A stretch of DNA of 64,000 nt, taken from Laburnicola sp. R22_1. Lineage: Eukaryota > Ascomycota > Dothideomycetes > Pleosporales > Didymosphaeriaceae. The notes beneath the pieces were generated by a model. It did no database searches. It saw nothing but the letters and a program-made list of their open reading frames with translations, and was not told the DNA's origin. Each line of letters begins with the position of its first letter. Position 1 is the stretch's first letter. Positions 44,657 to 55,097 of the stretch are shown here, in pieces. Both the position numbers and the translations under genes were made by a program. The DNA lies in contig JACONQ010000008.1 in assembly GCA_014281115.1 (NCBI GenBank), forward strand, positions 62,001 through 126,000, written 5' to 3'.

Positions 44657-45951
44657 ATGAGCGCCGACACTTCGACGATGAAAGCTGTCCGTTTTCACGG
44701 CCAGCACGATCTGCGTTTTGAGGATATATCGATTCCCACGATAAAAGCAGGCCATGTGAAAATCAAACCCGCTTGGGTAGGAATCTGCGGCAGCGGCCAG
44801 AGCATGCTCACGGACTAGATGGTGGCTTAATTGACAAGCAATGTAGACCTACACGAGTATCTCGGTGGGCCAGGCCTGTGTCCTACGACCCCGCACCCAA
44901 TTACGGGAGAGACAGTACCTTTGACAATGGGCCACGAGTTCAGCGGAACAATAGAAGAGGTCGGAGAGGGCGTGAGCGACTGGAAAGTAGGCGACCGAGT
45001 TTCCGTGCAACCGATCATCTACGATGGAACATGCGGTGCCTGCCTTGACAATCTTCATAGCTGCTGTTGGAGCAACGGGTTCATCGGACTAAGCGGTATG
45101 CGATGGCCAAGTGGTTCAGTCGCGAACTGCCGCTGACGATGTCAGGCTGGGGGGGGGGAGGGTTGTCGGAGCATGTCGTGGTGCCGACTTCAGCCTTATA
45201 CCGTCTTCCCGCAAACGTCCCTCTACAGATAGGAGGTAACGAGCGTTGGATCCTGGATACTCATCTATGATCTGGGCTAATTGATCCAGCGCTGGTCGAG
45301 CCGCTTTCAGTCGGATGGCACGCCATCAAGATCAGTCCCTTCAAAAATGGCGACTCTGTCTTGATCATTGGAGGCGGCCCTATCGGAATCGCTGTGATGC
45401 TGGCGCTGCAGGCCAAGGGCGCAGAGAAGATCATTGTTGCGGAACCCAGTCGCAAGCGACAAGAGTTTGCGAAGAAGTTTGGCGCCCACTACATCCTCGA
45501 TCCCACGAAGGACGATGTCGTGTCGAGGTGCCGAGAGGTGTGCGACGGCCAGGGCGTTCACATTGTGTTCGATTGCGCTGGTGTACAAGCTGCTTTGAAC
45601 TCGGGTATAGAGGCTACGCGTGCCCGAGGAACCATTGTCAATGTTGCCATCTGGGAGAAGCCGTGCACAATTACGCCGAACCTCTTCACCTTCAAGGAGA
45701 GGCGCTACATGGGCGTAGCGACATTCCAGATTGGCGATTTCCAGGAGGTGATTGTACGTGTTGGCCTTCCGGAGACCAAATAGCAACTGACAAAGGTGCA
45801 GGACGCCATCTCGGCCGGCGCCATGAAGCCACACGATATGATCTCGGGCCGTATCAAGTTGGACGAAGTGGAGGAGAAGGGGTTCAAAACACTCATCCAT
45901 GACAAAGACAACCAGGTCAAGATCTTGGTGGAGGTGGGAGGCGATGATTGA
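44657..45951 (+). CDS. Zinc-dependent butanediol/sorbitol-type dehydrogenase
   Basis: Five exons (44657-44795, 44847-45095, 45146-45235, 45290-45753, 45802-45951) give 363 aa. Introns 2-4 are ordinary GT-AG. Intron 1 keeps the frame only with a GC donor (GCCAGA) and TAG acceptor. Motifs: WVGICGSDLHEYLGGP (catalytic Cys), MGHEFSGTIEEVG (His-Glu), GTCGACLDNLHSCC (structural zinc Cys cluster), ALVEPLSVGWHA (Glu ligand region) and VLIIGGGPIGIAVMLAL (nucleotide-binding GxGxxG). The C-terminus is KLDEVEEKGFKTLI. The closest named group is (R,R)-butanediol/L-iditol dehydrogenases, which oxidise a secondary alcohol with NAD. The exact substrate cannot be told. A run of nine G at about 45149 gives one extra Gly. 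Confidence 0.88.
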
Positions 45952-46649
45952 TAAAGCGCGGCAGCGAAAGAGTACCTTGCTGTCAGATGGAAGTGCATTC
46001 CAAGTTACGTGCGAGCCACGTGCGCGCGGGCGCGAGATGCAAGTTTGGGTACGTGCGCGTGATACTACTACTGGAGCGATACCCAATGATTCTTGTTTCC
46101 TACCAAGCTTCCGCTGTTCTTCCGCTGTTGTCGTGATGGGGGTTGATTGACGTCCCATCGTCACTGGTGAGTTGTGGTTGGAGGAATGGTGGACGGCCAG
46201 GACCTCGAAGTGCCAAGAAGCAGACCGGGGTGCGGGGAAGCCGTGATGTTGCTCGCCGATCCGATCATATTCGCCTGAGGTTCGATTATTATTACCACAT
46301 GTCATGCGACGGTGGATTATGGGCGTCGAGGGGCGTATCGGAGAAAAGCTGGATGAAGGTGCGAGTCATGGTGACGAATGACGTCGCACAAGCGAAAGCC
46401 AGGCGGTCTGTGGTCTGTGCCCGCCGATCTTCGCGCAAGAACAAGGTTGGTGCAGTGTGGTGCTGTCACACTTATTACTTGCGCCTCGACGCTGCGTCAT
46501 TGCGACTGGCAAAGCTGGGTATAATACCCCGTGCCATCTTCCCGCCATGGACTGCCCTTTACCATCCCACCTCTGCCGATCTGACTCCCTAGTCTTTCTT
46601 CCCTCTTTGCCGAACCTCATCCTCTCGTCCTTTTGAGACGCAATCCATC
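45952..46649. other. Intergenic, promoter side of MARVEL-like gene
   Basis: No gene supported. A CT-rich leader (ctttcttccctctttgccga) precedes the ATG at 46650, as in many fungal promoters. Confidence 0.5.
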
Positions 46650-47523
46650 ATGGCGAAAGGAGCCTTCTTGAAACTTTTCCAGACCTTCCTATACTCGATT
46701 GCCTTCTGCTGTGCGGCCATAATCCTGGGCATCTACTCCTACTTCCTGGCCACGCTCGCCGACCGCGATCTGCCCATCTCGGAGACCACGAAGGCGGTTG
46801 AAGGCCTGTCAGGCGCCGCCGTCCTATACACCGTCTTTGCCGTGCTCCTCACGTGCTTCCTGGGCGGAAAGGCCATCTTCGCCTTCCTCGCCATCATCCT
46901 CAACCTCCTCTTCTGTGGCGCTTTCATTGCTATCGCAGTCCTCACCCGCGACGGAGCCGACAGCTGCAGCGGCTTTGTCCGCACTCCCCTCGGAAACGGA
47001 CAATCCGACGCCAAACAGGGCTTCTCCGATTCAGACGGAGAGCGCCAATACACGTATGCAACGTCTCTGGGCACCGCCTGCAGACTGAACACGGCCTGCT
47101 TCGCCGTCGCCATTGCCGGAGCGTAAGTCACCTAGTGCACACATGCCGATCCCCAACGCTAACCATTGCAGTGTCCTCTTCCTCATCGCCGCCATTGTGC
47201 AGGTACTCCTCCACCGTCACCACAAGAAGGAGAAAGCCTTCGGTCCCAGCCCCGCCAACAACTACACCCGTGGCTCCGGCAAGAAGTGGTTCGGACGCCG
47301 CAGCTCCGACAGGAAGTGGTTCGGACGCCGGAGCCCCAAGAACAACACTGTGCGCGACCCCGAAGTAGCCGGAGGAGCGGGTCTGACGGCCCCTGCCCAC
47401 GACATGCGCCCATCGCACGACACGGCATACACGGGTTCGACTGTCGCTGGCAACGCTCCCTATGACCATGGCCACAAGCCTGCGACGGGTGGATTCCACA
47501 CGGCGCCCTCTACCAACTACTAG
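46650..47523 (+). CDS. MARVEL-like four-helix membrane protein
   Basis: Exons 46650-47122 and 47172-47523 (intron 49 bp, GTAAGT, branch GCTAAC, TTGCAG) give 274 aa. Four hydrophobic helices are FLYSIAFCCAAIILGIYSYF, YTVFAVLLTCFLGGKAIFAF, LAIILNLLFCGAFIAIAVL and (across the splice) FAVAIAGAVLFLIAAIVQVL. Between helices 3 and 4 is a loop with two Cys (SCSGFVRTPLG and TACRLNTACF). The ~100-aa C-terminal tail is basic then Gly/Ser-rich, with a tandem duplication KKWFGRRSSDRKWFGRRSP. MARVEL proteins organise plasma-membrane domains or vesicle traffic. A specific role is not deducible. Confidence 0.85.
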
Positions 47524-48114
47524 AAGTAGTGCGTCACTAGTTCTGGTATCCCTTGGATGGCGTGCTGTTTTTCTTTCGTTCTCGTCTTCTTTGAATATTG
47601 ATGTTACGTACTATACCAGGAAACGGAGCGTTGGCACGACCAGTCTTTGAACGTGGGTCGGTTGCAGGCGCTGGGGTCTTGGTTGTACGATACGTTACCA
47701 CGAACCGACTACCTAATATGAATTTAACCATAAAAGAGAATCTGAAACAAATGTCGGAAGTTGCATTCACGATAGCATGACTGACACATTATACTTCAGT
47801 TGCGACAGCCTTTGCGCCCCTTCCGCATCGTAGGGTCGCGTAATTGTCGTACGTCCGTCGTTAGCAGGTGCTCCACTTATCCCATGGACGGTGCATTTAC
47901 CCGTAGTAGGGTGCAGTCACAATTCTTTGGGCAGTAGGTAACTCATATGGGATGAACCATAGTCCACATTCCACGACACCAACCGTTAACCTACTGATTG
48001 TCGGGCACCCTGCTCCGAAGGTTGAGAAGAATCTCATAAGGGTATATCCCCAATCCCCAACGCCAAACGCCCCCAAACACAAAAACATCCTAATTCCTGT
48101 TCCCCCACCCTATC
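47524..48114. other. Convergent intergenic region
   Basis: Between the ends of the MARVEL-like gene and CENP-S. No gene. C-rich low-complexity sequence near 48040-48130 is partly the Pro/Ser shadow of the CENP-S tail. Confidence 0.5.
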
Positions 48115-48695
48115 CTACTGTTTCGCCTTCCCCTTCCCCTTCGCCCCAGTCCCCGCACCAGCACCAGCAGGCCTCCCCCTCTTCTTGGTCTGATTCTGAT
48201 TCTTCGGTTCCGCCCCGCGCCCCTCCTCCGCCTTCAATTGCTCCAACTCCCGCTTCAGAATATTCTCCAGCGCTTCGTTGCGCCGCGTGAGGAGCATGAC
48301 GTCGTCGGCGGTGATGACTTTGCGGCTGGCGTGCTTGGCGAAGACTTCGAGGTCGTGGGCGGAGTTTGCTGGACGGAGGCGTTGGTTAGTATGCTACTAC
48401 GTGCGAGTTGATTTGGTATAGGTAGGGAGAGGAGGCGAGAAGACGGGGAGGGGATGGGGATGGGGAGAGAAGGGGACGTAACGTACCTATTTGGGTGTAA
48501 ACGAGCTCGGTCAGGGCGCCGATGAATTGCGGGGTTGCGTTGAAGGCTTCTGCGCCTTCGGTGTCGACGAATTGGCCGATGGAGTACCAGAGGGCGGATT
48601 TGAGGCGCTGGTGGGTCAGTCGGTTGTGTGCTGGGGGTGGAGATGGGGCTGGTGGTTACCTCCTCGCGCTCGAGGGCGTCGTCGTTGGAGGCCAT
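48115..48695 (-). CDS. MHF1: CENP-S / MHF1 histone-fold protein
   Basis: Three exons, 48695-48660, 48607-48487 and 48368-48115 (introns 52 and 118 bp), give 136 aa. The histone fold reads EERLKSALWYSIGQFVD, NATPQFIGALTELVYTQIAN, LEVFAKHASRKVITADDVML and LTRRNEALENILKREL. The tail is basic (KKRGRPAGAGAGTGAKGKGK) and AT-hook-like. MHF1 pairs with CENP-X/MHF2, supports the FANCM/Mph1 helicase at stalled forks and sits in the inner kinetochore. The start at MASNDD is preferred; an in-frame Met 11 codons upstream (MSTNPASNAQ) is possible. Divergent from Pga2. Confidence 0.9.
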
Positions 48696-49110
48696 TATTT
48701 GAGCATTACTTGCTGGGTTGGTTGACACGATGCCGGGGTTGTGCGGTTGACGCGTTCACTTGTTTGTGGGAGACGCGTCGGCCCGGGTGGGGGTGTGTGT
48801 GGCTGATTGGCTCGCGTGATGTCACCGCCCGCGGTTCTGCCGCTTTACTTTTGGGATGCGCCATTTTGTACCACTATATAGAAGGGCTTGTTGGTGGGTT
48901 CCATGGTTCATGTCTGAGATTGGGGGTATATAGAGCTTATTATCCGCGCATTCTTTTCTTCCGCACATCTCCTCGCACCTTCGACCACCACCATCACCAC
49001 TACAGAAGTCCCCAACACAAGCACCCACGAGCCTATCTAGCTGCACCGCAGTCGCAAAAGAACCACCGCTCAACCCCTCGCACCCACGCTCAGCGCCACA
49101 CCTCGCCAAC
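48696..49110. promoter_or_regulatory. Divergent promoter region, MHF1 / PGA2
   Basis: 415 bp between two head-to-head starts. A TATA-like actatatagaag lies at about 48874. A CACC-rich pyrimidine leader lies just upstream of the Pga2 ATG. No gene. Confidence 0.45.
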
Positions 49111-49533
49111 ATGGTCGACCTCGACATCCCCTCGCTCCTCACGACCTACAAAGACAACTTCGTGCGCAACTTCACGGGCGCCTTCACGAACCTCAAGCCC
49201 GAAGGCTGGATCCGCATCGTCATCATCATCGGCACCTACCTGCTGATCCGGCCGTACCTAGTCAAACTCGGCGCGCACATGCAAGCAAAGCAGCACGACA
49301 AGGCGGCAGCGTCTACCGATGCAGACATCCACCCCAACGAGCTGCGGACAGGGAAGAAGGTTGCGGTACCGGGGAGCGATGACGAAGAGGAGACGGAGGC
49401 GAGGCCGGGAGATTGGGGGAAGAAGGCGAGGGTGAGGCAGAGGAAGGTTGTGAGGAAGATGGTGGAGGAGAGGGAAAAGAGGGCGGCGGAGGAGGAGGAT
49501 TTGAAGGATATTGCGGATTTGTTGGAGGATTAG
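49111..49533 (+). CDS. PGA2: Pga2-type ER trafficking protein
   Basis: A 140-aa single-exon frame. The N-terminus has FVRNFTGAFTNLKPEGWIR, then a single membrane helix (IVIIIGTYLLIRPYLVKLGA), then an acidic/basic cytosolic part with PGDWGKKARVRQRKVVRKMV and a Glu-rich coiled C-terminus ending DIADLLED. This arrangement and the W-G-x-x-A-R-x-R-Q-R motif identify the fungal Pga2 family, an ER membrane protein needed for maturation and traffic of secreted or vacuolar proteins in yeast. The length is typical. Confidence 0.88.
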   Translation: MVDLDIPSLLTTYKDNFVRNFTGAFTNLKPEGWIRIVIIIGTYLLIRPYLVKLGAHMQAKQHDKAAASTDADIHPNELRTGKKVAVPGSDDEEETEARPGDWGKKARVRQRKVVRKMVEEREKRAAEEEDLKDIADLLED

Positions 49534-49963
49534 GGCTGGGGCGAGCGAGCGAGGTTCGGTTGCGCCGTTAGTCACAAGCTGGCAGTTACGCAAAGGCTCC
49601 CTGGATTGTACGATTTGCATTCCTGCGTTTCGAACTCCGACCGAGGAATGCGTCGCCTGGCTAAACAACTGACGGTGTGCTTCGGACAGAGCGCATGAGA
49701 GCAATATTAAACAAAGTTGTTTTATACCAGCACCTGAACCTATCGTGAGTCTAACGCGTCTCATCTGTCCACACGTTTATTATTCTCCCTTTTCAATTAT
49801 GAGCATAGCGTCTGCATTTTTGGCCTAGAATCTGTTGGGCGTCAACATCTCTCCTGGAATTCGACGGGTCCACAGGCAGGGCCAGATCCCTTGCTTTCGG
49901 CCATAAAAGCAACTTGATGGCCCGACTCAGCACCGCCGCCATCCATGATTCCTCCACGGCACC
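49534..49963. other. Intergenic, upstream of the LPMO-like gene
   Basis: No gene. The final 60 bp include ccgccatccatgattcctcc, with an out-of-frame ATG before the real start. Confidence 0.45.
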
Positions 49964-52900
49964 ATGGCCCGTCATCTGCGTACAATATGTACGCTTTCTT
50001 TTCTGCTCCCGGGAGCTCTCTCCCACATGCAGATGGAAGAGCCATCTCCTCTCCGCGACCCACACAGCAACCGCATCGCTGAACCCAAGGATTACAACAT
50101 TCTCACGCCTCTCCATGCAGATGGCAGCGACTTTAGCTGCAAAGGGTACCAATGGAACACCCCGCTCACCTCCGTGGCGACCTACGAAGCCGGCCAGACG
50201 TATCCGTTGAGACTCCGGGGCGGAGCCACGCACGGCGGCGGCTCGTGCCAGATCTCGATATCGTGCGACCAAGGGCAGACGTTCAAAGTGCTCAAGAGCA
50301 TGGAGGGAAACTGTCCGACTGAGAAGACGTACGACTTTACGATACCCGATGATGCAGCTACTGCGCAGTGCCTTATAGCCTGGACCTGGTAAGACGCCTT
50401 TCAAGACGAGCAATACGTACCTACAAGCTAACGCTCCGCAGGTTTAACAAAGTGGGAAACCGGGAGATGTACATGAACTGCGCGGTAGTCGACATCATCG
50501 GCGCGAGCAGCTCGACAAGACAGACTGCTAGCGGTGCTGCGTCTGCCGCTGAGGACGCCAGTTCGAGTGCTTACGCTGCTCAAGCGGCGCTTGCTTACCT
50601 GCCGGATATGTTCGTCGCCAACCTCAAGGGCATCAACGGCTGCACGACGAAAGAGACTGTTGATGTTGTTTTCGACGATCCGGGACGGGATGTCGTGTAT
50701 GGCGATGGGCTGAGCGGCTCTTCGCGTATCATGCGCCGGAACAAGAATGCTTGCACGGGTGTTGGACGGAAATCTGCCGGCGGCGATTCAGGTTCTAGTT
50801 CGGCTTCCGACAGCTCGTCGTCGTCTGGTGGCGCTAGCGGTGATGATGGGCAATATCACGGCGATCAGGGTAGCCACGATTCAAGTTCAAGTTCGGCGTC
50901 CTCCAGCTCGTCATCGTCTGGCGGCTCTGGTGGTGATGATGGACAATACAATGGCGACCATGGCAGCCACGATTCGTTGTCTGTGGATAATATCGGTTCA
51001 TCGGAGAAGCCGGCAATGTGCAGCGATGGACAATACCATGCTGGTTGCTATTCGCAGCCAGCTGTCGATGTTCCACCACAATCCGCAGATTTCAGCAGCG
51101 CTTCGGAATCGTCTCCATCTTCCTCCCAGGGGGCAAGTTCCGAGCTCGAAAAGGAACTCGATGCGTACCTGAAGTCTCTCGATGAGCACGACTCTTCTAG
51201 TGCATCCACAGACGGACTTGATACAGCGGTGATCGAGAGCTGGCCGCCGCTACAAGAAAACGATAAGCTCTCAACTCCGTCCCAGGAGACTGACTCTGAC
51301 GAGCTCTATCAAGCTGGCTCAGCCGAGGTCCACCCTGGTAATTACGGGTATGATTCTAATCGCGGATTCGACGCAGAGTTTGGAACCCAACTCGCCACAC
51401 GAGCTCCTCACAACGACGAAGAGCCCACGGCAGTGCCGGATGCCGAAATCCCAGCACCAGACACCGATATCGATATCTCATCAGCCCCAGAAGAACAATC
51501 CGCCCCTTCCGAAGATGACACATCATTGGATTCCCCTCTCCTCCCCTCCGACGACCTCTCCACCACGCCCGACTCCTCCTCCGACGCCTCCCTGCCCACC
51601 TACCTCGACGACAACACAACCCCCTTCTACGACGAGGACTTCGACACCCTCGCCTGCCTCCCCAGCGAGGCAGACACCTACGACCGCCTAAAGAAGCACA
51701 AGCCCAAGAAGAAGGCCAAGCACAAAGCAAAAAAAGCGGCTAAACATCGTAAGCAGAGCTCCTGCACAAGCGTTGACCCAGTGACCCAGTGGGTGCCTCC
51801 AGATGATGATGCGTGGTACCAGAGCCATACGAGCCCCGGCGCGCCGGATACGCTGTCGACGCGCACGCGGACGAGCGAGGTGTCACAGACTTCAGATGGA
51901 GTCGGTGGCACGACTCCGACTCCTGCCGCGGAGGATGGAACTAGTACGATCGTTGTTGAGCCTGCTTCTCTGACGGTTGTAGTCTCCTCCTCTGCGACTG
52001 ACACAGCCTCGCCGAGTCCGACATCCACGCCACCGGTCTTATTTGCCGCGTTTGCGAATACCACCGCAGTAGCACCAACTACGTCTTCCATGCGCATCCC
52101 AGATGCAACCGTTGCCCCTGGGGACGACGACGCCGCCGCCTTCCCCCCCTGCGTCCCCGGCGCCTTTTTCTGCAAATCCCCCACGCAATTCTACGTCTGC
52201 GGGCAATTCGGCGGCACCGGCGACGAGTGGACGTACGGCGCGCTGCGCGACGTCGCAGACGGTATGAGCTGCGACGATGGTATTATATCGCGGCGTGTGG
52301 TTGAGATTAAGAGGGACTCCGGGTCGCAAGAAGCGGCTACAGACCAGCGGGGTCCTGTTTCTGGGCATAAAGGAGGCGCTGGAGATGGGACTGATGACGA
52401 CGCTGAGGCGCTGTTTGGAGGGCTTGTTGGTGTGGAGGATACGGCTGGTGGGAAATCTTCGTTCAAGGCTCCCTCCGCGGCCGGCGACGGGATGGAAGAC
52501 GATGCAGAGGGGTTATTCGGCAAGCCTGTCTCTGGATTAAAGCACACTGCTCCGGCTCAACCACCTCATTCCATCACGCCACCCCATTCCGGCGGCGACG
52601 GCACCGACACCGCCCCCGAAGCCCTCTTCGGCGTCAACGTCAAGCCCAAGCCCGACGCCGACGTCGACGTGATGGATGTGCTTGCCTCTGCGGCAGAAAA
52701 CGCAGATAGGGCTGCGGCGGAGAGTCTTGATGTTTTTGCTGTGTTTCCGGAGGCGGAGGTGGGGCACACGGTGCGGAAGAGGCAGGAGGATTGGGTCGAG
52801 GTGCCGGGGTTTGTGTATAGTGAGGTGGGGGATGGGGGGGATGGGGTTGAGGGGGTGGAAGAGGCTGTTTTGAAGATGTTTGGGGGGGAGAGGGATGAGG

Positions 52901-54753
52901 AGGGTGGTTGGGAGGGGGAGGGTGTGGATGCGGATGCGGATGCGGATTTGGAGAGGGGAGAGGGAGATGAGGATGCGGATATGGATGTGGATGTTGATGT
53001 TGGTGAGGAAGAAGAGGATGTGGAGCTTTATGGGGAAAAAGAAGACGAAGACGAGAGCGATGAAGAATCCTCAGAGCAAGACAATGACCCCGAGGCGCTG
53101 TACGATGCTGCCGAAGAAGAAGACGACATCTCCGAATCGCAAGACGCCAACACCTCTCCATCCACAAACTCAGCAACCGTCCGCAAGCTGCCCAAGCGAC
53201 AAGACAAAGCCACACCGCCACCCGCCGCCCCTCCCGGCTTCACCTTCAGCGACGGCTCCAACGGCGGCGACGGCGTAGTCGTCGATCCCGTCGCAGTTTT
53301 CGGCTTCGACGAGCCAGACAACTACGAGCAGGAGTGGCAGGTCATTGAGCAGGACGAGGAAGACGCGACTGTCGCTGCGGCTCCGACCGCGCCATCCGCC
53401 AAGGGGAAGAGTAAAAGTGCCGCAAAGGCAAGCGCGGGAGGTAAAAAAGTTCCAAAACACGTTTCTAACCTCAAGCAAGGACGCGAGCCGCATAGAGAAC
53501 AAGTCCCAGACACGCTCCCCAACCCCAACTCCAGGCCCGACATGAAGGCAGATTCCAACCCTGCACGCTCCCGCCCCAGCCCAATCGGAAAATCCCCTCT
53601 AAACCCCCACGCTCTCCCCCTGGGAGTCCCAAAAGACACACCAAACCTCTCCACCCTCTCCAACGCCCCCCATCCTCTAAAGAAAAATAAACTCCCAACA
53701 CCCGTTGTCCCCAACGCCCTCTCCCCCAGCACAAAACACAAAACCAAGCCCGCTGCAGGGTTCTGGTCGCCCTCGCCTGCTGCACTGCAACACGCGAACG
53801 GCGTGCAAAACGGAGACGCTGACGGGGAGCCGCTAGGCATCACGGGGCCTATTGGGAAGGGTATGGGTGGTGGTCCGTTTGGTGGTAGGTTTGGGCTGAG
53901 CGGCCTGGATGTCACTGCTGATCCTAGTATTTTGGATAAGAGTGGGGGGCCTGGGTTTGATGAAGGGCATGTGCCTACGGAGGCGGGGGATGGGACGGAC
54001 TCGGAGGATGCGGTTGGGGAGATGTTTCCGGGGCTTTTGGGCGATGAGGAGGGGGATGGGTATGTGGAGGGGGAGACGGACGTGGGAGGTAGTGAGGAGG
54101 GGGAGGGGGTGGATGAGATGGAAATGGGAGGGGAGGATGAGGAGGGGGTGGATGCAACGGAAATAGGAGAAGACGAGGGCGGTGATGATGATGATGAGGA
54201 TGTGAGAGGTAGTAATGAGGATGAGGAGGAGGTGGATGAAATGGAAATGGAAGAAGAAGATGAGGGTGGTGACGATGAGGATAATTGGGTTGAGGAGGGG
54301 AGCGAGGAAGATGACAGCGAGGACGATGAGACCGAGACCGAGACCGAGACCGATGAGAGCGAGGAAGAGATGGAAGAGATCGACATGTCGGACTCTGACT
54401 CTGACTCTGCATCCGACTTTGACTCTGCATCCGAACCCGACCCCGAACCTATCGACTCATACGACCCCTCTACCATCTCAACGCCTCTCTCATCCCCAAC
54501 ACCAACACCAACATTTCAAGACGGCACCCTCGCCCCCACCCCAACCAGCATCAACATCTCAGCCTCCATCCTGCCTTTTTTCCTCGCGCCTGGGCCGGTG
54601 ATTCCTTCTCTGTTCACGCCTTCTACGCTTGAGTCTTCGTACTCGAGTGTTGCGAGCGCGACGGGTGAGGCGAGTGCGACGGGCGTGGGTGAGGGTGGTG
54701 GGGATGGGGAAGTGGTGAGGAGAGGAGGGTTGTTGGGGTGGTTGATTTGGTAG
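49964..54753 (+). CDS. AA11-type LPMO-like secreted protein with giant acidic tail
   Basis: Exons 49964-50388 and 50442-54753 (intron 53 bp) give 1578 aa. A signal peptide (MARHLRTICTLSFLLPGALS) is followed directly by His21 (HMQMEEPSPL), the expected mature N-terminal copper ligand. Then come DGSDFSCKGY, His90 in GGATHGGGSCQIS, AWTWFNKVGNREMYMNCAVV (Tyr152 axial) and further Cys. This matches the chitin-active AA11 pattern. A Cys-rich X278-like module (PCVPGAFFCKSPTQFYVCGQ) lies near 708-762. The rest is Ser/Asp/Glu-rich, with six degenerate copies of GDGxxxxAxxLFG and dibasic Lys-Arg sites near 765, 920 and 1057. Ordinary AA11 enzymes are about 300-450 aa, so the tail is exceptional. The C-terminus is EVVRRGGLLGWLIW. 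Confidence 0.85.
52380..54048 (+). repeat. Six degenerate GDG...LFG repeats in the LPMO tail
   Basis: Copies: GDGTDDDAEALFGGL (about 52380), GDGMEDDAEGLFGKP (52486), GDGTDTAPEALFGVN (52593), GDGGDGVEGVEEAVLKMFGG (52828), GGDGVVVDPVAVFGF (53266) and GDGTDSEDAVGEMFPGL (53986). Copies 4 and 5 are preceded by a KRQ dibasic start and PGFxxS. Spacing is irregular. Confidence 0.75.
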
Positions 54754-55097
54754 GGGGGGGGTTTCGTGATCTGATGGTGGGGTTTGTATTTGGTGCGATG
54801 CGACACGCTACATTTCTCCAGTTTGTGTAGTACTATTATGGGGTGCTTTATTTTAGCTGGTTTAGCTGGTTGGTTGGTTTAGTCTAATATTACTGCGTTT
54901 TTTTTATGGGATTGGTTTGGTTGTGACGTTTATACACATGTATGCATGCGTATATGTATAGTGTCAGTGGGACCGTGGGTGCGCAAAGCCGCTATACCGT
55001 TCTTGGATGGATCAGCTGATGTTGGGGGCCCCGCCGCTGCAGCCTAGGACCTGCTTCGCTGTTTCCCCAAAGACATCTTTCTCGTCAGAAACTCGTC
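54754..55097. other. Intergenic between LPMO-like and NLR genes
   Basis: No gene. It contains tandem ttagctggtttagctggttgg near 54855, a G/T-rich 3' region and an alternating atgtatgcatgcgtatatgt tract near 54940. Confidence 0.5.

Noticed and set aside
53322..54476. 384-codon reverse-strand frame rich in Ser
   Set aside because: Exact antisense of the Asp/Glu-rich tail of the LPMO-like gene. Low-complexity mirror of GAx codons.
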